A DNA stretch of 64,000 nucleotides from Myxococcaceae bacterium (GTDB lineage Bacteria > Myxococcota > Myxococcia > Myxococcales > Myxococcaceae). The position numbers were made by a program, and so were the translations under genes. The stretch is from the NCBI GenBank assembly GCA_017881265.1, contig JADGRA010000023.1, positions 114,227 through 178,226 of the forward strand, in the 5' to 3' direction. Shown here one piece after another: positions 44,428 through 53,650 of this stretch. How positions within the stretch are numbered: position 1 is the first letter of the stretch; the number at the start of each line of letters is the position of its first letter. The notes beneath the pieces are model-generated. The model searched no databases, was not told where the DNA came from, and saw only the letters and a list, made by a program, of their open reading frames with translations.

Positions 44428-46103
44428 TGCTCCACCTGGTATTGAGCCGAGGTCCCGACGACGTAAGCTGCTGCCCGCACCCGGTCGAGGCTGTCCGTCG
44501 TCGGCACGGCATTCACCGCGTTCACCACCGCCTGCCGCATGGGCTGGGACATGGTCCCGTGCATCAGCAGGGCGTTGAGCCGGTCGGCCAGCGCGCCGGC
44601 GTCCGCGGCCGAGGTGCCGAGCGCCGTCAGCGGGGCGGAGGTGCCGGTCGCCCCGGGGATGGTGGGGTCGGGGTTGATGGTGGCGAAGAGCAGCGCGTAG
44701 ATGAAGTTCGACCGGGTGAGGACGCTCGTGCTGTCGAGCAGCGTGGAGGGCGGGCTCACCAGCGTGGTTCCGGCCAGCGGGTAGTTGGGGGGATAGAAGT
44801 TGAAGACGCTCCCCGACTGGTACACCGGCTGCTCCATGGCTGCGCTGGCATTGCGCAGGTAGACGCCGTCGCTCTGGACGCCGAGCGCCCGGGCCAGGTT
44901 GGCGGCGAGCAGCGCGGGCTCCCGCAGCTTTCCGTAGCTCGGCGCGGACTGCGCCGCACCCCGCGCTTCGGGGTCGAGGAGGATGGCGCGCACCACCGCC
45001 GGCAGGTCGCCGCGCACGCCCGCGCCGTTGTCGGCGAAGGCGGCGCTGACGCGCGCCACGTAGGCCGGGCTGGGGTTGCTGGTGACGAGGAACTGAATCA
45101 GTTGCTTGCCGATGAAGGGGCCCAGGTTGGGGTGCTGGAAGAGGACGTCGAGGGCCCCCTTGAGGTCCTGAGCGGCGGTCTGGCCGGCTGGAAGTGTGGC
45201 ACCGTCCAGTAGCGTCTTGGCCGTGGTGTCGTGGTTGGCCTGCACCGCCTCCATCACGCCCCGGTAGTAGGTGGGGTTGTGCGGCTTCTGGGCCACGCCT
45301 GGCATGGTGGGGTACGTCCAGCCGGTGAAGACGGCGGCGTAGCCGTCGACGACGCTCTGGTCATAGGTGGCGACGGGCTGGTTGTTGCTGTCCGTCACGA
45401 CGCTGCCGTCCGAGTTCAGCTTCACCAGCCCGATGGAGAACAGCTGGAGCAACTCACGGGCGTAATTCTCATTGGGGTGGGTGCCCTTGGCCGGGTTCGC
45501 CTTGTCGTTGTTCACCATGTTGAGGTAGCGGCCCATGGCGGGACTCAGCGTCACGTCCTGGAGAATCTGCCGGTAGTTGGTGAAGGCGTCGTCGAGGAGC
45601 AGCTGCTGGTAGTCCGCCATGCCGTAGGTGCTGTTCACCTCCCCGTCGCTCACCACCAGAATCTGACTCAGGGCGAAGGCCACCCGCTGGCGGAGCTGGT
45701 CATTTCCCACCAGCGCGTTGTGGAAGAACTGCACCGCTGGCAGGAAGGCCGTGAAGCTGTCGCGGTAGCAGTTGGGGGGGGAGCCGGTCGGGCACTTTAC
45801 CGCCGGCGGCTCGAGATTGACGGCGTAGGTGCCGAGGCTGCTCGCCGGCGTGGCGAACTGGGCGTCGAGGAACGACGAGAAGCCCGCGTCCTGCACCGAG
45901 GCCACCAGGGCCTCGGTGGGCCCGAAGGTGCTCTGCTCGAGGAAGCGGACGGTGTCCGCATTCAGCGCCGGTCCGCCGTCCGGGGACGGCGTGCCCGAAC
46001 TGCTGCTGCAGCCCAGGGCCCCGGCCAACAGCAGAAGCGCGCAGGGCAGGGCGCCCGGGTGGAACCGTACCCGCGCAGGAGTGGAAGAAGGCCGAGTCGT
46101 CAT
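44424..46103 (-). CDS. DUF1800-family lipoprotein
   Basis: Encodes 559 residues from ATG 46103, with GAGGAGG 12 bases upstream. The N-terminus has a lipoprotein signal (PCALLLLAGALGC followed by Ser residues) and a short DGG linker. The DUF1800 hallmarks are present: RFLEQSTFGPTEALV, QRVAFALSQILVVSD, NENYARELLQLFSIGLV and VFTGWTYP, then ARGAAQSAPSYGKLREP. The conserved pairing with the Tat-exported DUF1501 protein suggests a shared extracytoplasmic role, still unknown. Confidence 0.93.
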   Translation of the reverse strand: MTTRPSSTPARVRFHPGALPCALLLLAGALGCSSSSGTPSPDGGPALNADTVRFLEQSTFGPTEALVASVQDAGFSSFLDAQFATPASSLGTYAVNLEPPAVKCPTGSPPNCYRDSFTAFLPAVQFFHNALVGNDQLRQRVAFALSQILVVSDGEVNSTYGMADYQQLLLDDAFTNYRQILQDVTLSPAMGRYLNMVNNDKANPAKGTHPNENYARELLQLFSIGLVKLNSDGSVVTDSNNQPVATYDQSVVDGYAAVFTGWTYPTMPGVAQKPHNPTYYRGVMEAVQANHDTTAKTLLDGATLPAGQTAAQDLKGALDVLFQHPNLGPFIGKQLIQFLVTSNPSPAYVARVSAAFADNGAGVRGDLPAVVRAILLDPEARGAAQSAPSYGKLREPALLAANLARALGVQSDGVYLRNASAAMEQPVYQSGSVFNFYPPNYPLAGTTLVSPPSTLLDSTSVLTRSNFIYALLFATINPDPTIPGATGTSAPLTALGTSAADAGALADRLNALLMHGTMSQPMRQAVVNAVNAVPTTDSLDRVRAAAYVVGTSAQYQVEQ

Positions 46104-46298
46104 GGCAAAAGGGCCCTCCTCGGGGGCGGTGCGACAAAACGCCTGGGGTGCGCGGGTTGGAACACGCAAACGACGGCGTCGGTTGCGGGGCATTCAAAGC
46201 GCGCTGCGCGTGGCGACGAATTGTCACCACCGTTTGCCGCAGCGCGTTAGCGAGGGGCGGAGGGGGGACGGCTAGCATAGGGTGCTGTCTTGGGAGCC

Positions 46299-47033
46299 AT
46301 GGACGAAGATGGGCGAGCGGACGTCGAGGTCCTGCGCCTGCGTCAGCTCTTCGAACGCAAGCTGCACGGCCTGGCGGCCGAGAGTCGCACGGCGTTTGCG
46401 CTCACCGCCGAGGAGCCGGTGCTGTCCGCGCTTTGCTTCGACCCGCTGCCGGCGGTGGCCGCGCAGCTGTTGGGCAACCCACGCTTCGGCCTGCAGCAGG
46501 CCCGGCTGTTGGCCGCCCACCATCCGCACCCCTCGGCCCTGCAGGCGCTGGGCGCCCGGGAGGCCTTTCTCCGGGACGCCGAAGTGCAGCGGCTGCTGTT
46601 GCGCAACGTGCAGCTTCCGCCCGGGCTTCTGCAGCGCATCCTCGGACCCCGGCGTCTCGTCGAGCTCTTCCGCCTCAGCGTCAGCCGCGAGCTGCCGGAG
46701 AAGAACCAGCGGGCGACGCGCGAGGTGTTGCGGCAGCGATTTTCAAGCAGCGCGTCGGCCGAGGAGAAGGTGGAACTGCTCTTCCTCTCCGAGGGCCGGG
46801 TCCTGGCCCAGCTGGCCGGGCTTCCCCTCGACCAGAAGACGGCCGCGCTCCTGTGCGGGCGCACCATCACCTCGCTGCTGTTGGTGCAGAACCTGGCGCG
46901 CTGGGGCGCTACCCCGCCGGCCGTCCTGGCCCACCTCCTCAAGCAGGCGGTGGTGAAGCACCAGCCCCAAGTGCGGTCGCTCTTGCAGCAGCACCCCAAT
47001 GCGCCGCGCGGCGGCCGCCCACCCGAGGGCTAA
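46299..47033 (+). CDS. Helical protein of unknown function (HEAT/DUF2336-like)
   Basis: Encodes 244 residues from ATG 46299; a TTG at 46290 with AGGG upstream is also possible. The whole protein is alpha-helical with repeated Leu/Ala-rich helices (VLSALCFDPLPAVAAQLLGN, ALQALGAREAFLRD, LLLRNVQLPPGLLQRILGP), resembling HEAT-like solenoids. No signal or catalytic motif is seen. Divergent from the DUF1800/DUF1501 operon. Confidence 0.7.
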   Translation: MDEDGRADVEVLRLRQLFERKLHGLAAESRTAFALTAEEPVLSALCFDPLPAVAAQLLGNPRFGLQQARLLAAHHPHPSALQALGAREAFLRDAEVQRLLLRNVQLPPGLLQRILGPRRLVELFRLSVSRELPEKNQRATREVLRQRFSSSASAEEKVELLFLSEGRVLAQLAGLPLDQKTAALLCGRTITSLLLVQNLARWGATPPAVLAHLLKQAVVKHQPQVRSLLQQHPNAPRGGRPPEG

Positions 47034-47146
47034 CGGCCCCTGTAGGAAACAGTCATGCGTCCGGACGGCTACCCTAATGGCTGCCCCTCACGCGGACGGG
47101 CCGACTCGGCGCAGGCTCTATCTTTCACGCCGGTTGCCTCCCGCCC

Positions 47147-47157
47147 GGGGGGGGGGG
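47147..47157 (+). repeat. Homopolymeric G tract (11 G) upstream of acetamidase gene
   Basis: Eleven consecutive G, preceded by CCC and followed by AGGG, lie 34 bases before the acetamidase start codon. Such tracts slip during replication and may vary in length between cells, or may be sequencing artefacts. Confidence 0.8.
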
Positions 47158-47191
47158 AGGGACCGGGGCCGACAGAAACAGGGGAGGGTGC

Positions 47192-48283
47192 ATGCAGGTG
47201 GTGCGGACGAGTCGTCGTGTGGTGGGGGCTGTGGTGAGCGTCCTTGTCTGCGGAGCGGCCTCGGCGCAGGAGACGCCCGTAAAGAAGGCCCCGGCCAAGG
47301 CCCCGAAGCATTACGTCCTCAAGGCCACGCCGGAGTCGGTGCAGTGGGGCTGGCTCGACCCGAAGGAGCCGCCCAAGCTCACCATCGCCTCGGGCGACAT
47401 CGTCTCCATCGAGACGCTGATGCACGCCAAGGACCAAATTCAGAAGGGGACGTCGATGGAGCAGATTGTGGCCCTGCGCAAGGCAAACCCTGGCGGTGGC
47501 CCGCACTCCCTCACCGGCCCCATCTACGTGGAGGGTGCCGAGCCCGGCGACGTCCTGGAAATCCGCATCCTGAAGATTGTCCCGAAGAAGGTGGGCACCA
47601 ACTTCAACCTCCCCGGCAAGGACTTCCCCACCATCGGCGCCCTGGCGCCGGAGTTCCCCGAGGGGCACGTGCAGTACTTCGACCTGGACCTCAAGAAGAA
47701 CCAGACCGTCTTCAAGCCCGGGATTGTCATTCCGCTGCGGCCCTTCCCCGGCACGCTGGCGGTGGGCATCGACCCGGACGACCCCTCGCCGCGCAAGGGC
47801 GGCGCCAAGGACCCGCTCGCCCCGGTGAGCTCGCTCCGGCCCTGGAAGAATGGTTCCAACATGGACATCAACGAATTGACGGCCGGCAGCACCATCTTCC
47901 TCCCCGTCTTCCTCAAGGGCGGGCTCATCTGGACGGGGGACTCGCACTGCGCCCAGGGCAACGGCGAGGTGAATCTCACCGCGCTAGAGTGCTCGTTCGA
48001 GAACATCGAGATTCAGCCGATTGTCCGCAAGGACCTGAAGCTGACCTGGCCGCGCATCGAGACGCCCACCCACTACATCCAGGTGGGCTTCGACGAGAGC
48101 CTGGACAAGGCGATGGTGATTGCGGTGGCCCAGACGGTGGACTTCCTCGTCCAGGCCAAGGGCCTCGACCGCTATGAGGCCTACGCCTTGACGGCCCTGG
48201 TCGCCGACTGCCGCGTCAGCCAGGTGGTGGACATCCGCAAAGGCGTCCACTGCATGGTGCCGAAGAGCATCTTCGTCCACTGA
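47192..48283 (+). CDS. Acetamidase/formamidase family protein, exported
   Basis: Encodes 363 residues; GGGGAGGG lies just before ATG 47192. A signal peptide (VVGAVVSVLVCGAASAQE) is unusual, as most acetamidase/formamidase enzymes are cytoplasmic. The family core is clear: GGGPHSLTGPIYVEGAEPGD, PGTLAVGIDPD, GSNMDINELTAGSTIFLPVF, GDSHCAQGNGEVNLTALEC, and the C-terminal LVADCRVSQVVDIRKGVHCM. It should hydrolyse short amides in the periplasm or outside the cell. Confidence 0.9.
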   Translation: MQVVRTSRRVVGAVVSVLVCGAASAQETPVKKAPAKAPKHYVLKATPESVQWGWLDPKEPPKLTIASGDIVSIETLMHAKDQIQKGTSMEQIVALRKANPGGGPHSLTGPIYVEGAEPGDVLEIRILKIVPKKVGTNFNLPGKDFPTIGALAPEFPEGHVQYFDLDLKKNQTVFKPGIVIPLRPFPGTLAVGIDPDDPSPRKGGAKDPLAPVSSLRPWKNGSNMDINELTAGSTIFLPVFLKGGLIWTGDSHCAQGNGEVNLTALECSFENIEIQPIVRKDLKLTWPRIETPTHYIQVGFDESLDKAMVIAVAQTVDFLVQAKGLDRYEAYALTALVADCRVSQVVDIRKGVHCMVPKSIFVH

Positions 48284-48384
48284 CCAGCAAGGGGCCCTGG
48301 CGCCGGTGCGGCCCCCCCTCACGGCAGGCGGGCGCCAGGTGCGGTTTGCCTGAAAGCGTTCCTTGACCTTGGGCGAAGGCCAGG

Positions 48385-49905
48385 GTGACGCTCGCGCCCC
48401 CCATGCGCCTCTGCCGCGCCGTCGGCTTCCTCCGCCTGCTGGCCGTCACCAGCGGCCTTCTGCTTCTCCCGTCCGGGCCTGGCTGGGCGGCCGAGCCGCC
48501 GGTGGCCGGTGCTTCGGCCGACGAGGCCTACGTCCGGCTGCGGGACAGCCGTCTCCTCGTCCTGCACGTCGGCCTGGGTGGGCAGTCGGCGGAGGCGCGC
48601 GCGCGCCAGGCCACGCAGGCGCTGGCGGCGGCGCTGGAGGCGTCGGGGCCGAAGCCGGTGCGCGTGGAGGAGGCGGCCGACCGGGCGACCCTCTTCGTCG
48701 GGGCCGCCCCCATCCTGCAGCTGGCTCCCGAGGATGCGGCCGCTGCAAACGACGCGAACCTGCACGTGTACGCCGCGGCGACGAAAGCCACCTTCGAGCA
48801 TGCCCTCGGTGTCGAGGCGCGCCGGCAAAGCCTGCAGAACCTCGTGCTGCGCATTTCCCTGGCCGTCTTCGTCGGGCTCATCATCTTTCTTCTCATCCGC
48901 AAGTTGGGGGACCTGGAGGTGGCCTTCGAGCGCTGGCTCGATGCGCGGCCGCGCGGGGCGCCGGCGGTGCGGATCGGCAACGTGGAGCTGGCCAGCGAGA
49001 GCGCGGTGCGGGGCGGCCTGCGCGTCGTGCTGCGCTTCAGCAAGCGGGCGCTGCAGCTGGTGCTGGCCTACCTCTGGCTCTACTTCGTCCTGCACCTCTT
49101 CGAGGCGACGCGCTCCGCCGGAGACCGCATCACCGGGATGCTGCTCGAGCCGCTCGGACGGCTGCTGGCCCGGGTGGTGGGGGCGGTGCCGCATCTGCTC
49201 GCGCTGGCCGTCGTCGGCGTCCTGCTCTTCCTCATCCTGCGCGGCGTGCAGCTCTTCTTCGGCAGCGTGGCCCGCGGAGAGACGCACCTGACCTGGGTGC
49301 CCGCGGACTTGGCGCGTCCCACCAGCGTGCTCCTGCAGGGGGCGTTGCTCATCCTCGCGGTGGTGTTTGCCGGGCCCGTCATCAGCGACGGCGCGGGTCC
49401 CTTCCAGGGGCTGGCGCAGGCTCTCCTCATCGGACTGGCCTTGGCCTGTGCGCCCCTCTTCGCAGCGGTGGTGGCGGGGCTGCCGATTGTCTACGGCCGG
49501 GGGCTGCGGGTAGGCGAGGTGGCGGAGCTGGGGGGCAAGGTCGGGACGGTGAAGGAGGTCGACCTCCTCTCCGTGGTGCTGGAGGACGCCGAGGGGCGGC
49601 CGGTGCGGGTGCCGCACCTGGTGTCCCTCTTTCAGCCCACGCGCGTCCTCGGGCCGGCGCCGCTCAACACCCTGGACGTCACCGTGGCGGGCGACGAGGA
49701 CCAGACGCGTGTCCAGACCCTGCTGGTGGAGGCCGCCGGCTCACATGCCTCGGGCGGGCGGGTGGAGCTGCGGGCGCTCGACGTCCAGGGCGCGTCCTAC
49801 CGCGTCACCTCCGGCTACCCGGACGTCGGCCAGCGGGTGGCAAGCGCGCTCAAGGACGCCGGCGTCCGCCTGGCGGCGCTGGGACAGGCTGGTGCGGCCC
49901 GGTGA
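48385..49905 (+). CDS. MscS-family mechanosensitive ion channel protein
   Basis: Encodes 506 residues from GTG 48385 (GAAGG upstream; ATG 48403 is an alternative). Signal-like helix and a periplasmic part up to about 140, then several membrane helices. The region from about 325 (LLQGALLILAVVFAGPVIS, LAGLPIVYGRG, then AELGGKVGTVKEVDLLSVV and RPVRVPHLVSLF) matches the MscS pore and beta-domain. It would release solutes during osmotic shock. Its stop overlaps the first antiporter start (GTGA). Confidence 0.8.
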   Translation: MTLAPPMRLCRAVGFLRLLAVTSGLLLLPSGPGWAAEPPVAGASADEAYVRLRDSRLLVLHVGLGGQSAEARARQATQALAAALEASGPKPVRVEEAADRATLFVGAAPILQLAPEDAAAANDANLHVYAAATKATFEHALGVEARRQSLQNLVLRISLAVFVGLIIFLLIRKLGDLEVAFERWLDARPRGAPAVRIGNVELASESAVRGGLRVVLRFSKRALQLVLAYLWLYFVLHLFEATRSAGDRITGMLLEPLGRLLARVVGAVPHLLALAVVGVLLFLILRGVQLFFGSVARGETHLTWVPADLARPTSVLLQGALLILAVVFAGPVISDGAGPFQGLAQALLIGLALACAPLFAAVVAGLPIVYGRGLRVGEVAELGGKVGTVKEVDLLSVVLEDAEGRPVRVPHLVSLFQPTRVLGPAPLNTLDVTVAGDEDQTRVQTLLVEAAGSHASGGRVELRALDVQGASYRVTSGYPDVGQRVASALKDAGVRLAALGQAGAAR

Positions 49906-51143
49906 CGGCGCTGGCCTTCCTCGGACTGTTGCTGGTTGCCTCCTACCTGGGCGGTTTTGTCGTGGGCGGCCCGAAGGCGCCGGCGCGGGGGCTGGCCTCC
50001 GGTGCCGGCGTAGTGCTGATGGGCTTCGTGGCAGGTCCTTCGGTGTTGGACCTCGTCTCCTCGGACAGCCTGGAACTCTTCACGCCCCTGGCCCAGGTAG
50101 GGGTGGGGTGGCTGGCCATGGATGCGGGCCTCGTCTTCGGCCAGGTGCTGGGCCGCCGGGTGCGGCTTCCGAGCGCGCTGTGGGGCGTCGGGGTGGCTCT
50201 CCTCTGCGCCGCCGGCGTGGGGGGCGCCCTTTGGCTTCTTTGGGCCTGGTTGCCGCAGCTGGCCGCGGCGTCCCTCTCCAGGGGCGAGCGCTGGGTGCTG
50301 GTGCTGGGCACCGCCGCCGCGCTGTCCGAGACGACGCGCTCCGTCTTCCGCTGGGCCTCGCAGCGCTACGGTGCCCGGGGACCCCTCTTCGACCGGCTGA
50401 CAGACGTCGCCGCCGGGGATGACCTGGTCCCGGTGGCACTGGCCGCGGTGGCCGTCGCGCTGCACCCGTTGCCCACCGCGTTTGGCACGCTGCCACTGGG
50501 CGCCGCCGCCGTGGTGCAGCCTGTGCTGGGGTGGCTGCTCGGCCTGGCCGCCGCCGTGATGCTCGGCCGCACCTTCCGTCTCAACGTCTTCCGCGGGGTG
50601 CTGCTCGGCGTCGCCCTCATCGCCATCGGCCTGTCGGTGCGGCTCGGCCTGTCGCTGCTGGCCTTGCCCTTTGGCCTCGGGCTTGGGCTGGCCACCCCGA
50701 GGCGGCACCGGGGGCGCGTCCGACGGCGCGCCATCTCCGAGCGCTTCCTCCTGTTGCCGGTACTGTTTCTGGCCGGGGCCATGACGTCCACCGACGGGCC
50801 CGTGCCGTGGCTGGCGGCAGCGGCCGTGGCGATGCGCCTGTTGTTGAAACTGCTGACCGGGGTGGGGCTGTGGGCTGCCTGGCGGGAGGCCCGGCCGGCC
50901 GGGCCGGCGCTCGGGGCGGGACTCGTGTCCTCCGGTGCGCTGAGTGTCGCGGTGGGGCTGTCCTTCGCCCTCGCGTTTCCGGGGACAGTGGGCGCAGTCG
51001 TCCTCGCCGCGTCGACGTTGAGCGTGGTGGTGGGGGAATTGGTGGGGCCGGCCAGCCTTCGCTACGCGCTGGGACGGGCCGGGGAGCTGCACGAGGCGCC
51101 GGCGGAGCCGACGAGCGCAGCGTCCTTCGAGGCCACGTCTTGA
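49902..51143 (+). CDS. Diverged cation:proton antiporter-like membrane protein
   Basis: Encodes 413 residues from GTG 49902, overlapping the MscS stop. About 12 hydrophobic helices (LAFLGLLLVASYLGGFVVGG, VVLMGFVAGPSVLDLV, LLLPVLFLAGAMTSTDGPVP, SSGALSVAVGLSFALAFPG) are arranged like a CPA2-type antiporter, but the usual ion-binding Asp-Asp or Asn-Asp pair cannot be placed with certainty. Coupled to a second antiporter downstream, it may form a two-subunit transporter. Confidence 0.72.
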   Translation: MTALAFLGLLLVASYLGGFVVGGPKAPARGLASGAGVVLMGFVAGPSVLDLVSSDSLELFTPLAQVGVGWLAMDAGLVFGQVLGRRVRLPSALWGVGVALLCAAGVGGALWLLWAWLPQLAAASLSRGERWVLVLGTAAALSETTRSVFRWASQRYGARGPLFDRLTDVAAGDDLVPVALAAVAVALHPLPTAFGTLPLGAAAVVQPVLGWLLGLAAAVMLGRTFRLNVFRGVLLGVALIAIGLSVRLGLSLLALPFGLGLGLATPRRHRGRVRRRAISERFLLLPVLFLAGAMTSTDGPVPWLAAAAVAMRLLLKLLTGVGLWAAWREARPAGPALGAGLVSSGALSVAVGLSFALAFPGTVGAVVLAASTLSVVVGELVGPASLRYALGRAGELHEAPAEPTSAASFEATS

Positions 51144-52510
51144 GTGGGGCCGGGCACGCCCCGCGGCCGCTCGACGAGCGGCTGCTTGAGGCCGCCGTCG
51201 TCCTCGTCCTGCTCGGGCTTCTGGTGGCGGTGCGCCGGCTGTTTCCCGCCTTCGGCGCCGGCGCCGGCACCATCGCCTCGGTCGGCATCCTGCTGATGGG
51301 GGGCACGGTGCTGGCCAACCTTTTGGAACTGGTGGGGCTGCCGCACCTCACCGGCTACCTGCTGGCCGGCGTCGCAACCGGCCCGTACGTGCTGGGAATG
51401 GTCGACCACCGGGCGGTGGAGGACCTCGCGCCGGTCAACCAGCTGGCGCTGTCCCTCATCGCCCTCGCTGGCGGTGCGGAGCTGCGGCTGGCCTCGTTGA
51501 GGAGCGGGCTGCGCAGCCTGGCCTGGGCGACGCTGTGGCAGAACATCCTCGTCCTTTTGGTGCTGGCGGGCGTCTTCGTCGCGGCCCGCCCGCTGCTGCC
51601 CTTCCTGGTGGGCGTCCCGACGGCGGGCGTGGTGGGGGTGGGGCTCTTGTGGGGCGTCATCGCCGTCACCCGCAGTCCCTCGGCGACGATGGGCATCCTC
51701 TCGCAGACGCGGGCCAAGGGTCCGCTGGCCACCTTCACCCTCAACTTCGTCATGTCCTCGGACGTGGTGGTGGTGGTGCTGCTGGCCCTGGTGATGACCA
51801 TCGCCCGCCCCCTCATCTCCCCCGGCTCCAATCTGTCGCTGGCGGCCTTCCGCGAGCTGGGCGTGGAGGTGCTGGGAAGCATCTCGGTGGGGACGACGCT
51901 GGGGCTGCTCTTGGCGGCGTACATGCGGTTGCTCGGGGGCCGGGGCCTCGCCCTGCTGCTCATCGCACTGGGCCTCGTCTTCACCCAGCTTTTTGACTAC
52001 CTCCACTTCGACTGGCTTCTCATCTTCATGGCCGCCGGCTTCGTGGTGCAGAACCTCTCCAAGCAGGGCGAGCCCTTCGTGGCTTCCATCGAGTCGATGG
52101 GCGAGGTGGTGTACGTCGTCTTCTTCGGCGTCGCCGGGGCCCACCTCGACCTGCCGGTGCTGCGCACGCTGTGGCCGGTGGCGCTCCTCTTCGTCGTCGC
52201 CCGCGGGGCGACGTCCTTCGTCTCCGCCCGGGTGGCGAGCCGCTTTGCCGAGGACCCCCCGGCCCTGCGGAACTGGGGGTGGGCAGGCCTCGTCTCCCAG
52301 GCGGGGCTGGCCTTGGGCATCTCGGCCAACGTGCAGGGCGAGTTTCCGGCCTTCGGCGCTGGCCTGGGGGCCCTGGCGGTGGCCACCGTGGCGTTGAACG
52401 AGATGGTGGGCCCCGTCCTCTTCAAGGTCGCACTCGACCGCTGCGGCGAGACGAAGGCGGAGGCGGAGGAAGTGGAGCCAGCGGCCGGCGCCGAGGCCTT
52501 CGAGCCGTGA
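51140..52510 (+). CDS. CPA2-like cation:proton antiporter
   Basis: Encodes 456 residues, starting most likely at TTG 51140, which overlaps the previous stop (TTGA) and has GAGG upstream; no ATG or GTG fits. Thirteen or so helices include LVGLPHLTGYLLAGVATGPY, the typical CPA2 first-repeat motif, ALSLIALAGGAELRL, GVIAVTRSPSATMGIL, and NWGWAGLVSQAGLALGISAN. Likely exchanges Na+ or K+ for protons across the inner membrane. Last gene of the MscS-antiporter-antiporter operon; acidic C-terminus. Confidence 0.85.
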   Translation: MSGAGHAPRPLDERLLEAAVVLVLLGLLVAVRRLFPAFGAGAGTIASVGILLMGGTVLANLLELVGLPHLTGYLLAGVATGPYVLGMVDHRAVEDLAPVNQLALSLIALAGGAELRLASLRSGLRSLAWATLWQNILVLLVLAGVFVAARPLLPFLVGVPTAGVVGVGLLWGVIAVTRSPSATMGILSQTRAKGPLATFTLNFVMSSDVVVVVLLALVMTIARPLISPGSNLSLAAFRELGVEVLGSISVGTTLGLLLAAYMRLLGGRGLALLLIALGLVFTQLFDYLHFDWLLIFMAAGFVVQNLSKQGEPFVASIESMGEVVYVVFFGVAGAHLDLPVLRTLWPVALLFVVARGATSFVSARVASRFAEDPPALRNWGWAGLVSQAGLALGISANVQGEFPAFGAGLGALAVATVALNEMVGPVLFKVALDRCGETKAEAEEVEPAAGAEAFEP

Positions 52511-52522
52511 CGCAGGCGGTGT

Positions 52523-52551
52523 TTGACGTCATATAGCGAAATAGCTATATG
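52523..52551 (+). promoter_or_regulatory. Promoter with overlapping palindromic operator of sdpRI-like operon
   Basis: TTGACG (52523-52528) and TATATG (52546-52551) form a -35/-10 pair with a 17-base spacer. A perfect 8-base inverted repeat CATATAGC-gaaata-GCTATATG (52530-52551) fills the spacer and -10 box, an AT-rich island in GC-rich DNA. ArsR-family repressors bind such sites, and the operon encodes one. The -10 lies only 8 bases before ATG 52560, so the mRNA may be nearly leaderless. Confidence 0.75.
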
Positions 52552-52559
52552 CGCATTTC

Positions 52560-53377
52560 ATGAACTCCACCGCCCGGGCCGCCCTGTCCCCGGTGGCCCT
52601 GTCCCCGGACAGCCCCCCGGGTCCCGTCTCCCGTTTTCGGATGTGGCTCGCCCTGGTGGGGCTGGCCGCGGCCGGCCTGCTGTGCGCCACGCCCTTCCTG
52701 CTGCCCGTCCTGCGCAGCATGCTGGCCGGGCACCCAGTCCCTGTGTCGTCGGGCGTCGTCCTTCTGCTGCAGGACGTGCAAGTCCTGGTCTTCACCGCGC
52801 TGCTGGCCGCGGTGGGCCTGTGGACGGCGCCGCGCGTCGGGCTGGACGCGCCACTCGTCCGGGCCCGCCTTGGGGGCCAGCGCGTCTTCGGGCGGCTGCG
52901 CGGGCTTCTGCCCGTGTCCGTCCTCGTGGGCAGCCTGGGCGCGCTGGCCGTCCTCGCCCTGTCGCAGGCGCTGCGTGCGGGTCTGCCTGCGGACCTCGGG
53001 GCCTTCCCGGCCATGCCCTGGTGGGCGTCTGCCACCGGGGCCTTCTACGGCGCCATTGTGGAGGAGCTGCTGGTGCGCTGGGGACTTCTCTCCCTGTTCG
53101 CCTTCGCCCTGGACCGGCTCGGCGTCGGCGGGGCCTCGGTTTCTGGGTGGCCAACGTCGCGGCGGCCCTGGCTTTCGGCGCGCTGCACCTGCCGGCGGCG
53201 CTGCAGCTCGGCGTCCCGCGCACCCCCCTGGTGGTGGGCTACCTCTTGGCCGGCAACGCGCTGGTGGGATTCGTCTGCGGATGGCTCTTTCGTCGCCGCG
53301 GCCTGGAATCCGCCATGGTGGCCCACGGCAGTGCGGACGTTTGGCTTCACGTCGTCTTCCCGGCCGTTGGCCTGTAG
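52560..53377 (+). pseudogene. CPBP intramembrane metalloprotease (CAAX/Abi family), frameshifted
   Basis: The frame from ATG 52560 encodes helices and the first motif EELLVRWGLL, then changes at about 53120-53145: the rest of the family signature (FWVANVAAALAFGALHLPAA, GNALVGFVCGWLFRRRG, MVAHGSADVW) is in another frame, consistent with one lost base. Restored, it would have about 272 residues with the EExxxR, FxxxH and final H motifs. It precedes an ArsR repressor, as immunity-type proteases do. Either a real mutation or a sequencing error. Confidence 0.82.
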
Positions 53378-53650
53378 GTGAGCGACTCCGCCTTCAAGGC
53401 GTTGTCGGACCCGACGCGCCGGGAGATTCTGCGCCTTCTTGGGCGTCGGGAGATGTCCGTCGGGGACATTGTCGACCGGTTCTCCATGTCCCAGCCATCC
53501 ATCTCGCGGCACCTGGCGGTGCTGCGCAGCGCCGGGCTGGTGACGGCGCGCCGGGAGGGGCAGAACGTCGTCTACGGGCTGGACACGACGGTGATGCAGG
53601 ACGTGGTGCGGGCCCTGATGGACTTGAGTGGCCGGAGGAAGACGCCATGA
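53378..53650 (+). CDS. ArsR-family repressor (SdpR-like)
   Basis: Encodes 90 residues from GTG 53378, directly after the protease stop. It is a winged helix-turn-helix: FKALSDPTRREILRLLGRRE, VGDIVDRFSMSQPSISRHLA and TARREGQNVVYGLD. No metal-binding Cys pair is present, as in SdpR of Bacillus, which represses its own operon with SdpI. The stop overlaps the start of the SdpI gene (ATGA). The palindrome upstream of the operon is its probable site. Confidence 0.9.
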   Translation: MSDSAFKALSDPTRREILRLLGRREMSVGDIVDRFSMSQPSISRHLAVLRSAGLVTARREGQNVVYGLDTTVMQDVVRALMDLSGRRKTP

